A stretch of 64,000 nt of DNA from Chitinophagales bacterium (GTDB taxonomy: Bacteria; Bacteroidota; Bacteroidia; Chitinophagales; Chitinophagaceae). This document shows positions 8,759-16,996 of the stretch, in pieces (position 1 is the first letter of the stretch; every line of letters begins with the position of its first letter). The notes beneath the pieces were generated by a model. The model searched no databases. It was not told where the DNA came from and was given only the letters and a program-made list of their open reading frames with translations. The stretch covers positions 102,209-166,208 of the forward strand of contig JAFLBM010000011.1 of the NCBI GenBank assembly GCA_017303455.1. The letters run 5' to 3'. The translations under genes were made by a program, and so were the position numbers.

Positions 8759-9970
8759 ATGAACCTCCACGAATACCAGGCCAAGGAACTATTGAAGAAA
8801 TACAATGTAACCGTCCAGGAAGGATTTGCCTGCAGCACTGTACATGAAGCAGAAGAAGCGTATCGCCAGATCAAAACCCAGTACGGCAGCAACTTTGCCG
8901 TGGTAAAAGCACAGATCCACGCCGGCGGCCGTGGTAAAGGCACCGTGAAAGAAACGGGTATCAACGGGGTTAAAGTAGCCAAATCAGCCGAAGACGTGGT
9001 GGATATTTCCAAGAAACTATTAGGCGGCACCCTTGTTACCCTGCAAACCGGTCCTGCCGGTAAAGTGGTGAACAAGATCCTGGTGGCACAGGATATGTAT
9101 TATGATGGCGTATCAGACCGGAAAGAATTTTATCTCTCCATATTATTGGATCGTACCAAGGGACAGAATGTGATCATGTACAGCACCGAAGGCGGTATGA
9201 ATATTGAAGACGTGGCGCATGATACACCTGAAAAAATATTCAAAGAGTGGGTGCACCCATCCGGCGGCCTGCAGGGATTCCAGGCAAGAAAGATCGCTTT
9301 CAACCTCGGCTTGAGTGGCGATGCTTTTAAAAACATGGTGAAATTCGTGACCAATTTGTACAACGCCTATGTTGGACTGGATTGTTCCATGCTGGAAATT
9401 AACCCGCTGTTCAAAGCAGCTGATAATAAAATTGTAGCCGTTGACTGTAAGATGAACCTCGATGAGAATGCCCTGATGCGTCATGCTGACCTGGCTTCTC
9501 TCCGGGATGTAACGGAAGAAGATCCTACGGAAGTGGAAGCCGGTAAATACAACCTGAACTTTGTAAAATTAGATGGTAACGTAGGTTGTATGGTGAATGG
9601 TGCCGGCCTGGCAATGGCAACCATGGATATGATCAAACTCAGCGGTGGCGAACCCGCCAATTTCCTGGATGTGGGTGGCACGGCCAATGCACAAACTGTG
9701 GAAGCCGGTTTCAAGATCATCTTAAAAGACCCGGCTGTAAAAGCGATCCTTATCAACATCTTTGGCGGTATTGTTCGTTGCGACCGGGTGGCACAGGGTG
9801 TAATTGATGCCTATAAAAATCTCGGCAATATTCATATTCCCATCATCGTTCGTTTACAGGGCACCAATGCCGTGGAAGCAAAAAAACTCATTGACGAAAG
9901 CGGACTGGAAGTACAATCGGCCATCCTGCTGAGCGAGGCTGCAGATTTGGTGAAGAAAGCGGTGGCTTAG
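8759..9970 (+). CDS. sucC: Succinyl-CoA synthetase beta subunit (ADP-forming)
   Basis: 403 residues, the usual length of bacterial SucC. It begins MNLHEYQAKELLKKYNV, the family hallmark. An ATP-grasp domain occupies the N-terminal half (VVKAQIHAGGRGKGTVK for nucleotide binding), with LEINPL metal-site residues near 220. The CoA-ligase-like domain has GAGLAMATMDMIKLSGGEPANFLD-type sequence (residues 275-300) and the INIFGGIVRCD motif near 335. It catalyses the ATP-forming step from succinyl-CoA to succinate in the TCA cycle with SucD; sucD is not adjacent here, as is common in Bacteroidota. A strong terminator follows, so the gene is probably monocistronic. Confidence 0.97.
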   Translation: MNLHEYQAKELLKKYNVTVQEGFACSTVHEAEEAYRQIKTQYGSNFAVVKAQIHAGGRGKGTVKETGINGVKVAKSAEDVVDISKKLLGGTLVTLQTGPAGKVVNKILVAQDMYYDGVSDRKEFYLSILLDRTKGQNVIMYSTEGGMNIEDVAHDTPEKIFKEWVHPSGGLQGFQARKIAFNLGLSGDAFKNMVKFVTNLYNAYVGLDCSMLEINPLFKAADNKIVAVDCKMNLDENALMRHADLASLRDVTEEDPTEVEAGKYNLNFVKLDGNVGCMVNGAGLAMATMDMIKLSGGEPANFLDVGGTANAQTVEAGFKIILKDPAVKAILINIFGGIVRCDRVAQGVIDAYKNLGNIHIPIIVRLQGTNAVEAKKLIDESGLEVQSAILLSEAADLVKKAVA

Positions 9971-10013
9971 TAAATGGAGAAAAGAGGATAGAAAATGGGA
10001 GCTCAATTAACTG

Positions 10014-10042
10014 ATCCCGGCTGAAAGGCCGGGATTTTTTTT
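10014..10042 (+). terminator. Rho-independent terminator of sucC
   Basis: An 8-bp perfect GC-rich stem ATCCCGGC / GCCGGGAT with a 6-base loop is followed by eight T. It sits 44 bases after the sucC stop. Confidence 0.9.
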
Positions 10043-10179
10043 ATTTTCTCTCTCGTACTTCTCTATAGCTTAATACGTCCAGGCTTCTGACTAATTACTC
10101 ACAACTCCTGACTAAACACTCACGCTGCTACCGTTAAAAAACGGTATTTGTCCACTTTACCCAAAAACCCGATCCCGGT

Positions 10180-10212
10180 TTTGGAAATACATATAAAAAT
10201 GTTCTACCTTAA
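10180..10212 (+). promoter_or_regulatory. Probable promoter of the MBL-fold/membrane gene pair
   Basis: TTTG at 10180-10183 is followed after 21 bases by TACCTTAA at 10205-10212, near the TTTG-N19-21-TAnnTTTG consensus. The start ATG is 40 bases downstream of the -7 box. Confidence 0.45.
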
Positions 10213-10251
10213 TAAGGACAACCATTAGCTCCAACCAAAACCTTATCCATC

Positions 10252-11715
10252 ATGGCTACTACTATGTACGTGTCTGAAGACACAACTTCTCTGTTTAAAG
10301 ACAAGACTACCAATAAAGTTGCCCGTCATTTACTTTGGGGTGATACCATCATATTACAGGAAGACCTGCCAGCCTCCGGGAGAGTAAAAGCAAAAGCAAG
10401 AGGCTGGACCGGCTATGTCAACACTTCGCATATCGGTGAACAGGCCTTACTCGAATATTACTTTATTGACGTGGGGCAGGGTGATGGTGTACTCATTGTA
10501 ACACCTGACCGGAAACATATTCTCATAGATGGCGGATATATCCGCAGCAAACAGCTCACCAAAAGAAATGCCGCTGATTTCGTGGACTGGAAATTCAAAA
10601 AGGAATATGGAAAAAATAAAATTACGCTGGATGTAATGATGGCCTCTCACAATGATGAGGATCATTATGGCGGTCTCTGGGATTTGATCAACCCGGAAGA
10701 AACGGATGAACTGGAAATAACAAATGTGGAAGTGAAGAATTTCTATTATGCCGGAATCAACTGGTTTAAAAAAGGAACTACCAGGAGTCTGGGTCCGAAT
10801 AAAAGTGGTTACTATACTCCACTGCTTGACAATAAAACAGCCTTAAAAAAATATTTACCCGGCGGCAGTGGTGCCACTGCAACCGGTTACGAGTTACAGG
10901 GACAATGGAAAAGTTTTGTAGAACTCATCATCGGGCAGGTAGAAACTGTTGAACGGCTCAGCCATAAAAAAAATGAGAATGGGTATGTACCAGGCTTTAC
11001 ACCAAAACCTGGTAAACCCAGCATCAAAGTATTAGCCCCTGTTGAAGAAGCGGTGGATGGCAAACCGGCTTTAAAGAAATTCAGCAATGGCGATGCGCAA
11101 AATACCAACGGGCATAGTTTATTATTAAGGATAGACTATGGAAAGACAAGAGTGTTACTTACCGGCGATCTCAATTCGCAAAGCCAGAAACATATTCTCG
11201 ATTTTTACAAGGACAACTTAGGCGAACTGGCCTGCGATCTTACCAAAGCCTGTCACCACGGAAGTGATGATTGTTCCTTTGAGTTTTTGACTACCCTTTC
11301 TGCATCAGCCACCGTTATTTCTTCGGGGGATAATGAAGGTCATAACCATCCAAGACCGAAGATCGTAGCCGCCAGTGGTATCACGGGTCATAAGACCATC
11401 AAAGACGACCGCATTGTTACTCCATTGGTGTACAGCACCGAGATTGCCCGTAGTTATAAGATTGATAACCCGGAGAAATTAGTATTAGGAAAAGACGGAG
11501 AAGATGGCACCTTCAATTCATCCAATAAAAAAGCAGCGATACAATTTACCTCGAGTGGTAAAGTAAGAACCAGGGATTTCTGGGACAGTATGTTTGTAAC
11601 CGGTCTGATCTATGGCCTGGTCAATGTCCGCACCGATGGCGACAAAATTCTCTGCGCCACCATGAGTGAAAAAGATGGAGACTGGCAGGTGGAGACATTT
11701 AAATCCAGATTTTAA
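10252..11715 (+). CDS. ComEC-like metallo-beta-lactamase-fold protein with N-terminal SH3-like domain
   Basis: 487 residues, no signal peptide. Residues 1-60 look like an SH3-type fold (MYVSEDTTSLFKDK ... RGWTGYVNTSHIG). From about residue 66 there is a metallo-beta-lactamase domain of the ComEC/Rec2 C-terminal kind: FIDVGQGDGVLIV, ILIDGG, the metal motif SHNDEDH (His133, Asp135, Asp137, His138), LLTGDLN and ACHHGSDD. ComEC-type domains are phosphodiesterases that degrade a DNA strand, but stand-alone versions occur outside competence loci and their substrates are mostly unknown. No ComEC channel domain is present. The next gene starts 21 bases downstream and encodes a membrane protein, so the pair probably works together. 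There is no homology-based clue to whether this is a stress, signalling or defence function. Confidence 0.8.
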   Translation: MATTMYVSEDTTSLFKDKTTNKVARHLLWGDTIILQEDLPASGRVKAKARGWTGYVNTSHIGEQALLEYYFIDVGQGDGVLIVTPDRKHILIDGGYIRSKQLTKRNAADFVDWKFKKEYGKNKITLDVMMASHNDEDHYGGLWDLINPEETDELEITNVEVKNFYYAGINWFKKGTTRSLGPNKSGYYTPLLDNKTALKKYLPGGSGATATGYELQGQWKSFVELIIGQVETVERLSHKKNENGYVPGFTPKPGKPSIKVLAPVEEAVDGKPALKKFSNGDAQNTNGHSLLLRIDYGKTRVLLTGDLNSQSQKHILDFYKDNLGELACDLTKACHHGSDDCSFEFLTTLSASATVISSGDNEGHNHPRPKIVAASGITGHKTIKDDRIVTPLVYSTEIARSYKIDNPEKLVLGKDGEDGTFNSSNKKAAIQFTSSGKVRTRDFWDSMFVTGLIYGLVNVRTDGDKILCATMSEKDGDWQVETFKSRF

Positions 11716-11736
11716 ATCATTCTTAAACTTTATACT

Positions 11737-12357
11737 ATGGGCAATATTGATATTATTAAAATACTCGGTGTTGGTCTATCCGGCTTTGGATTCCTGCTTA
11801 TGTTCCTTGCGTATAAACTTTTGAACAAGATCATAACCGAACGTTCCGCCAATGCTTTAATTCATAAATCGATCAACAGGTATATGCTGGTCTGCTTTGT
11901 GATGACTGTTACAGTTGGTGTTTTCACTTTTATCAGCACGGAATATAAAAAGGAGACGATAGCCTCCCAGGAAGAACAGATAAAAAAAGATGAAACTGCT
12001 ATTGACCTGTTGGTTACAGCAAACAAAAACAGTTCTATTGCCGAGACCGTGATAGCCGCCACGGAAACCAATAATGGAGCCACAGGCGCAAAGAAAGACC
12101 AGAAAAAATTTCTTGAAGACCTGTCTGCAATTATTAAAACAGAAAACGACCCGAAGGCCAATGCACAATTCTCTAACTACAAAGACAATATTCTGAAAAT
12201 TCACGACTCCCTGAATATGCCGAACTTGTCTAAACCGGAAATCGAGTCCCTGAAAAGATCCTATTCAAAATATAATGACTCTGTTACTAAACTGACCCTG
12301 GAGTTTACTAAACGGTTTAAACCGGGTCTGACTTCAAGAAGGCTTTCTTCCAACTAA
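11737..12357 (+). CDS. Two-TM membrane protein with cytoplasmic/periplasmic coiled part, partner of MBL-fold protein
   Basis: 206 residues. Two hydrophobic segments (about residues 8-27, GVGLSGFGFLLMFLAYKLL, and 50-66, MLVCFVMTVTVGVFTFI) are separated by a short charged loop. A long polar, helix-prone tail of about 135 residues follows (many E, K, N), possibly coiled-coil. No family recognised. The tight spacing after the MBL-fold gene and the shared promoter suggest a two-protein unit, perhaps with this protein tethering or sensing at the membrane (inference). Confidence 0.65.
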   Translation: MGNIDIIKILGVGLSGFGFLLMFLAYKLLNKIITERSANALIHKSINRYMLVCFVMTVTVGVFTFISTEYKKETIASQEEQIKKDETAIDLLVTANKNSSIAETVIAATETNNGATGAKKDQKKFLEDLSAIIKTENDPKANAQFSNYKDNILKIHDSLNMPNLSKPEIESLKRSYSKYNDSVTKLTLEFTKRFKPGLTSRRLSSN

Positions 12358-12381
12358 ACCTGTAAATATTTCATTATTCAC

Positions 12382-12412
12382 AAGAATGCGAAACTTTTAG
12401 TTTCGCATTCTT
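12382..12412. repeat. 14-bp perfect palindromic hairpin (copy 2 of duplicated 3' end)
   Basis: Arms AAGAATGCGAAACT and AGTTTCGCATTCTT pair perfectly around a TTT loop; T/A runs lie on both sides, so it may terminate both converging transcripts. It belongs to a duplicated block with the hairpin at 12527-12549: the inner GAAACT/AGTTTC is shared while the outer pairs differ but stay complementary. Confidence 0.75.
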
Positions 12413-12481
12413 ATTTCATAACATACAGCGATAGTAATTCATCCTGCGTATTGAGGCTACCGAAGTATCAGCAACACTTTA

Positions 12482-12520
12482 TCACTCGCCCGCTTTCACT
12501 TTCCAGCTTACCAGCGGGTG
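12482..12520 (-). pseudogene. Duplicated 3' end remnant of the PHP phosphodiesterase gene
   Basis: Translating the minus strand gives HPLVSWKVKAGE followed by TGA, which matches the true C-terminus of the neighbouring PHP gene (HPVVSWKAKVGE, stop at 12631). The copies are 149 bases apart. The similarity continues into the 3' flank: both have TATCGCTGTA and AATAAG just before a GAAACT hairpin. It is therefore a diverged tandem duplication of the last 12 codons plus 3' untranslated region; nothing upstream of HP is retained. Confidence 0.7.
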
Positions 12521-12526
12521 TCCGCT

Positions 12527-12549
12527 ATTCGAAACTTGCAGTTTCGAAT
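12527..12549. repeat. 10-bp perfect palindromic hairpin (copy 1)
   Basis: ATTCGAAACT and AGTTTCGAAT form a perfect stem around a TGC loop. It lies downstream of the PHP gene and is homologous to the hairpin at 12382-12412. A second small palindrome (TATCGCTTACAGCGATA) follows within 20 bases. Confidence 0.7.
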
Positions 12550-12630
12550 GCTTATTCTATCGCTTACAGCGATAACAATTTATCCAGTTGTACTAAAGAT
12601 GCAGATAAGTTAAGTAACCGAAATATTTCA

Positions 12631-13749
12631 TCACTCCCCCACTTTCGCTTTCCAGCTTACCACCGGGTGCTTACCCGGTGCATTCACGGCACTTAATACT
12701 TCAAACTTAAGTTCTGTTTCAGGCAGCCGCTGTTTGGTTTTTACTTCCAGTATATTCTTATCACCGGGTTGCAGGGTAATCACATCATAGTCGGTATGAA
12801 AGGTAAAACCGGTTTTGTTTTGCAGCACAATGGTATTGCTGGTCCTGTTTTCCAGTACCACCCGCAGTACATCTGTCTTGCCGGTATATTTCGCTGATTT
12901 CACCACGACAGCAGTCTGCAGCAATGGCACCAGGAATTCATCCCGGCCGATCAGCAGGTCTTTATACGACACTACCGTTCTCCGGTTCATCAACGCTTCT
13001 TTTATACTTTCGTTCGTTTTCTCCACAGCAAATACTAAGGTTACCGGCCGGTGCCCGCCTTCATTCACCTTAAAATCCCAGTCGATCAGTTTATGAATAT
13101 CACTGGTGCCCATGATGGTTAAATTATTATCCAGGGCGATCTGCAAAGCTTCTTCCGAATACGTATTATCATTCACCACTTCAATACCATCCAGTAATTT
13201 CTCTTTGATCAGCAGTTGATGCATATCAGTCAGGGTGGCCATACCGTCTTTACGTTGCGAGGTCCAGTTGGGATGATTCCAGAAAACAAAAGCTCCTTGC
13301 TTTTTGGCTTCGCGGAAGACCGCTACCGAATCATCCACCAGTAATTTATTCGCATCGGTGATGAATACGGCATTATTATGCCCCGGCGGCATCTTCCGGG
13401 TGATCTCTGATCCGCGGACGATCAGCAGGTCGTGGTCCTTGGCTTCTTTCAGGGCCAGTTCATAGGAACGGTTGCGGTCCGGGTGAGGTATATCTGTTTT
13501 ATGCGGCTGGTATTCCAGGTGTTCCGTAAGGGAGATCGCATCCAGCCCATCCATCAATGCCTCCATCACACGGATATCAGGCCATACACTGCCATCAGAA
13601 AAAACCGTGTGCTGGTGCAGGTCGCACTTCATCGTTTTATAGCCGGGTATATCAGGAAAGATGATCTTACGTCCGTACTGGTGACTATGTTCCTGTGCCG
13701 TGGCCACCGTGCTGTATAAAACCAATAAAGCAATACATATTTTTTTCAT
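12631..13749 (-). CDS. PHP-domain phosphodiesterase (Sb-PDE-like), exported
   Basis: 372 residues from the ATG at 13749, which gives a clean signal peptide (MKKICIALLVLYSTVATAQ); six more in-frame codons upstream are probably untranslated. A PHP (polymerase/histidinol phosphatase) domain begins with CDLHQHTVFSDG and ISLTEHLEY, with further metal ligands in RGSEIT, WNHPNW and GTSDIHKLID. The order and spacing resemble secreted phosphodiesterases of the Sb-PDE type, which hydrolyse organophosphate diesters with a metal cluster. A beta-rich C-terminal domain (residues 270-372) ends in VSWKAKVGE. The natural substrate cannot be read from sequence. Confidence 0.85.
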   Translation of the reverse strand: MKKICIALLVLYSTVATAQEHSHQYGRKIIFPDIPGYKTMKCDLHQHTVFSDGSVWPDIRVMEALMDGLDAISLTEHLEYQPHKTDIPHPDRNRSYELALKEAKDHDLLIVRGSEITRKMPPGHNNAVFITDANKLLVDDSVAVFREAKKQGAFVFWNHPNWTSQRKDGMATLTDMHQLLIKEKLLDGIEVVNDNTYSEEALQIALDNNLTIMGTSDIHKLIDWDFKVNEGGHRPVTLVFAVEKTNESIKEALMNRRTVVSYKDLLIGRDEFLVPLLQTAVVVKSAKYTGKTDVLRVVLENRTSNTIVLQNKTGFTFHTDYDVITLQPGDKNILEVKTKQRLPETELKFEVLSAVNAPGKHPVVSWKAKVGE

Positions 13750-13892
13750 ATCCCTGTTTTGGGGCAAGGTAAATGAAAAGCAGAATAAGAAGTATTAACT
13801 GTAGATGAATTTTGCGGGGTTTCATCTGCCCAAAGCTTTTATAGTTGTACTCCTTTTTTGTAGCTTGCAGCAGCAACCTTTAAACCTCAACT

Positions 13893-14621
13893 ATGAAACA
13901 GGTAGTATTCTCACTTCTCCTCTTCGGCCCTTTAGCAGCGACGGCCCAACTCATCATTAAACGAAATCCTGCGGCACATCAGCAACTCTGGGTGGGTGTT
14001 ACGGTTTCACCAGATTATAATAACCGTATACTTAGCAGTGACGGCAGTATATCGGCTGATATCGTTAAAGACAGTCGCAATAAAAGAGAAGTAGGACAGA
14101 TCGGTTATACCGCAGGGCTGACTGTTAATTATACAATGAATGAAAAATTTAGTATTGAATCAGGAGTACAATATGCACAAAAAGGTTACCGTACAAAAAA
14201 AGAGAGCTTAGTTTGGCCGCAACCTTCACCGGCCTTCCCCACTACTTCAAAATTCATTTATAATTATTTTTTCCTGGACATCCCGTTGCAGGTAAAATAT
14301 ACAACAGGCAGCGGCAACTGCCGCTTTTTTTACTCCGCCGGGTTAGCGCTGAATATTTTCCTGGAAGGAGAAGCCACCGGCATTTTTGAATATGCCAATG
14401 GCAGCAAAGACAAAAGCACCGGCCCAGCCACCACTAATGAAAAGAAGGTCAGCCTCTCCCCGTTGCTGAGTGCCGGTGTTGATTATACTGTTAAACCCAA
14501 TATGCATTTTCGTGTGGCACCCATTTTTCGCTATGGTATCACGAAAATGATCGATGCACCGGTATCAGAACGCTTATGGAATGCGGGTTTGAATTTTGGA
14601 TTTTATTACCGGCTGTTATAA
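13893..14621 (+). CDS. Outer-membrane beta-barrel protein (PorT-like)
   Basis: 242 residues with signal peptide (MKQVVFSLLLFGPLAATAQ), followed by about eight amphipathic strands: WVGVTVSPDYNNR, IGYTAGLTVNYTMNEKFSIE, ESGVQYAQKGY, FIYNYFFLDIPLQVKYT, RFFYSAGLALN, LSPLLSAGVDYTV. The IPLQVKY motif is typical of small Bacteroidota barrels (outer membrane protein beta-barrel family 2). Function unknown. The following membrane gene overlaps its 3' end. Confidence 0.8.
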   Translation: MKQVVFSLLLFGPLAATAQLIIKRNPAAHQQLWVGVTVSPDYNNRILSSDGSISADIVKDSRNKREVGQIGYTAGLTVNYTMNEKFSIESGVQYAQKGYRTKKESLVWPQPSPAFPTTSKFIYNYFFLDIPLQVKYTTGSGNCRFFYSAGLALNIFLEGEATGIFEYANGSKDKSTGPATTNEKKVSLSPLLSAGVDYTVKPNMHFRVAPIFRYGITKMIDAPVSERLWNAGLNFGFYYRLL

Positions 14622-15164
14622 ACAATTTTTTAAAAAATACTGGCTGAATATAGTCATAGTCCTGGCGATGGGCTTGCTGCTTTTGTTGTATATACCTGTG
14701 CAGGAAAAAGGATATATCAATTCGACCATTAATGCAATTGAAAAAAATCCAGAAAAATTACATTCACCCTGCTTGGCCTTGTTCTTTTAACAGGACTGGT
14801 ACTTTATATAAAGCAGGAGAAAAAGATCAGTGCATTCTCGGTGATCCCTATACTGGTAATTTTCCTACTTCCCTTCTATTTCATTTTCACTGTCTTTATT
14901 AAATACGGCATTTACTTTATGAACGGAGTGCTGTCAAAAGAAAAGATCAGTAAAGAATACAGGATCATCAGTACTGGTAATAGCACTAAGTTTAACTACC
15001 TGTTTGATAGGGAGAATAATAAAATCGTTTCTTTTCAAAATTTGGGTTTTACTATTAAACCAAAAATATATGCTGATGGGGATATTGTCAGCATCAACTT
15101 TGATAAAGGATTATTTGGTTATTTGCATAACCCGGAAATAACTGAATCAGTACAGGTTAAATAG
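14596..15164 (+). pseudogene. Membrane protein gene split by a frameshift in an A7 run
   Basis: The first frame (TTG start at 14596, overlapping the previous gene) encodes one TM helix (YWLNIVIVLAMGLLLLLYI) and ends at 14790. The second frame is open from 14742 onward without a proper start (KKSRKITFTLLGLVLL ... FSVIPILVIFLLPFYFIF) and runs to 15164. Joining them at the A7 run 14741-14747 by a -1 shift gives one continuous protein of about 190 residues with three TM helices and a C-terminal soluble domain (EYRIISTGNSTKFNYLFDR ...). The cause may be a one-base deletion, a sequencing error in the homopolymer, or slippage at A_AAA_AAT. Family not recognised. Confidence 0.65.
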
Positions 15165-15233
15165 CTTATATTTAATAACAACCCCAGCCCGGAAAACAGT
15201 TTCCCGTTTTTTTAACCACTAAAACAAACTGTT

Positions 15234-15611
15234 ATGAAAAAGTTCTGTTTTCCCCTGCTGTTATTGTTTGCAACCACCACCCTTTTCAGCCAGCAGGCAT
15301 TGACCCGGGAAGAATTACTGAAGAAAAGCAAATCACAAAAGACAACCGGTTTTATCCTGCTGGGTGCCGGTATTACTACGCTGGTCATTATCAGTGCAGG
15401 AGATACCGAATTTGATGCTGTTGGTCCGCTCTTCGTTGGCGGCACAGCAGCGGTGCTGGGCAGTATCCCTTTATTTATTGCGGCAGGACGAAATAAAAAA
15501 AAGGCAAATAAGATGACGGGGTCTATCGGCCTGCAACAGGCACCCACTATAGAACTGGCCGCTGTCCGGCATCGTTCCTATCCTGCCTTGTCACTGAAAA
15601 TAAAAATATAA
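15234..15611 (+). CDS. Small membrane protein of unknown function
   Basis: 125 residues with signal peptide (MKKFCFPLLLLFATTTLFSQ), a charged segment (REELLKKSKSQK) and two hydrophobic helices (about 37-55, TGFILLGAGITTLVIIS, and 63-82, VGPLFVGGTAAVLGSIPLF). A basic stretch and a beta-like C-terminus (PALSLKIKI) follow. This architecture is frequent among Bacteroidota hypothetical proteins; no function is assigned. Confidence 0.6.
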   Translation: MKKFCFPLLLLFATTTLFSQQALTREELLKKSKSQKTTGFILLGAGITTLVIISAGDTEFDAVGPLFVGGTAAVLGSIPLFIAAGRNKKKANKMTGSIGLQQAPTIELAAVRHRSYPALSLKIKI

Positions 15612-15630
15612 TTTACTGAAAATTGTACTG

Positions 15631-16035
15631 ATGATCTTAGAACATGTAGCCATCTGGACCGGCCAGTTAGACGTTTTAAAAGATTTTTATGTAAAATATT
15701 TCCATGGTGTGTCTAATGAAAAATACACGAACGAAAAGAAACAGTTCCACAGCTATTTCTTAACCTTTCGATCCGGAGCAAGGCTGGAACTGATGAGTAT
15801 GCCAAATATTCCGGATAACTGTAATGACCGGGTGAAAGCTCAACATAAAGGAATTATTCACTTAGCCTTTGCTGTGGATACCATGCAGGAGGTGGATGAA
15901 AAAGCAATTGAATTAAAAGCTGCCGGCTTTCCCATCCTGAGCGGCCCCCGGAAAACCGGCGATGGTTATTATGAATTTGAAACCCTGGACCCCGATGATA
16001 ACCGGCTGGAGGTAACGACAGTTTACCGGGGGTAA
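15631..16035 (+). CDS. VOC (glyoxalase/bleomycin resistance) family protein
   Basis: 134 residues, one vicinal-oxygen-chelate module: it starts MILEHVAIWTGQLDVLKDFY and contains GIIHLAFAVDTMQEVDE and DPDDNRLEVT. The putative metal ligands are His5, His about 76 and Glu near the end. VOC members include lyases, dioxygenases and resistance proteins; this short form is closest in layout to glyoxalase I-like proteins. The substrate is not predictable from sequence. Confidence 0.83.
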   Translation: MILEHVAIWTGQLDVLKDFYVKYFHGVSNEKYTNEKKQFHSYFLTFRSGARLELMSMPNIPDNCNDRVKAQHKGIIHLAFAVDTMQEVDEKAIELKAAGFPILSGPRKTGDGYYEFETLDPDDNRLEVTTVYRG

Positions 16036-16097
16036 TAAGCTGGCAGTTTTTCGACCCCATTATTTATTGTAAATTTGATTACCGGAGAAAAAATACC

Positions 16098-16268
16098 ATG
16101 ACGCAAATTGTTATTGACAAAAAAAAATATGTGCTGCTGCCCGAAAAAGAATACCAGGCATTGCAGAAAAAAGCAGCCCTGAAAACTAAACCTGAAAAAA
16201 CATTTACTGTGGAAGAAGCCCGTGCACACAGTAAAAAACTCATCAGGAAATGGGCTACCATAAAATAA
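16098..16268 (+). CDS. Probable type II antitoxin, orphaned
   Basis: 56 residues, starting MTQIVIDKKKYVLLPEKEY and ending ARAHSKKLIRKWATIK, basic and helical. This resembles short Bacteroidota antitoxins in which a beta strand (QIVIDKKKYVLLP) is followed by a helix and a basic tail. An ATG at 16250 overlaps its 3' end in another frame, exactly where the partner toxin normally begins, but that frame ends after 20 codons. The family call is based on resemblance only. Confidence 0.55.
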   Translation: MTQIVIDKKKYVLLPEKEYQALQKKAALKTKPEKTFTVEEARAHSKKLIRKWATIK

Positions 16269-16312
16269 TCGTAAAACAAACAGCTGCAGAAAGTATTCCT
16301 GCAAACAAATGA
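16250..16312 (+). pseudogene. Truncated toxin remnant (RelE/ParE-like start)
   Basis: The overlapping frame encodes MGYHKIIVKQTAAESIPANK and stops. The beginning looks like the first strand and helix of a RelE/ParE-type toxin, but no further toxin sequence continues. A shift by one base would extend it only another 20 or so codons. Inferred to be a decayed toxin next to the retained antitoxin. Confidence 0.35.
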
Positions 16313-16427
16313 CGAGTTGGTCATTTGTGAATTTATTTCCTCAAAACTGGTTTGGTGGTAGACTATCACCAGATTTCCCCGTTATCACTTCTCCTTTAGC
16401 CATCTAACGAAATTATTCTGCCTGTAT

Positions 16428-16970
16428 ATGATTATTGAACTAAAAAATAATAAACAACTATCAGTTCGACGGTTAAAAGGCACCGACTATGACCAACTAA
16501 CTTATTACCTCTATCAATTATCCCCGGAAACTAAAAAGCGTTTTGGACCCCACCCTTTTGATAAAGCAGCAGTCAGTCATTTTTACCAAACCAATCCTTA
16601 TAATCTTGGCTATATAGCTGAAGATAGCAGCGAAGGATCAATTGTGGCCTATGCTGTCGTCCGCCTGGGCTACCTGGAACATGATGCTGACCGCTTGCGT
16701 TCTTTTGGTTTTGTACCCGATCATTTTACCGATGTTACGTATGCGCCTTCTGTAGCTGATCACTGGCAGGGCCTGGGTACCGGTTATCATTTATTACAAT
16801 TCATCGAAGAAGAGCTGAAGACCATGGGGCGGCAACGGATCATTCTCTGGGGTGGCGTGCAGCAGGAAAATGAAACCGCTGTTCGTTACTACCTGAAAAA
16901 CGGTTTTGTTGTATTGGGGGCGTTTGAATACAACGGACCCAACTATGATATGGCAAAAACAATTGGCTGA
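16428..16970 (+). CDS. GNAT-family N-acetyltransferase
   Basis: 180 residues. GNAT motif A is visible as VADHWQGLGTGYHLLQFIEE (acetyl-CoA pyrophosphate loop QGLGTG, about residue 107-125), followed by motif B (NETAVRYYLKNGFVVLG). The N-terminal half contains RRLKGTDYDQLTYYLYQLSP, the acceptor side. It transfers an acetyl group from acetyl-CoA to an unidentified amine. The next gene follows after 26 bases. Confidence 0.83.
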   Translation: MIIELKNNKQLSVRRLKGTDYDQLTYYLYQLSPETKKRFGPHPFDKAAVSHFYQTNPYNLGYIAEDSSEGSIVAYAVVRLGYLEHDADRLRSFGFVPDHFTDVTYAPSVADHWQGLGTGYHLLQFIEEELKTMGRQRIILWGGVQQENETAVRYYLKNGFVVLGAFEYNGPNYDMAKTIG

Positions 16971-16996
16971 ACTATCTTAGCCGGGAAACAAGGAAC

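Noticed and set aside
8632..9075. 147-codon minus-strand frame over the sucC start
   Set aside because: Overlaps the unmistakable SucC N-terminus and has no recognisable protein features.
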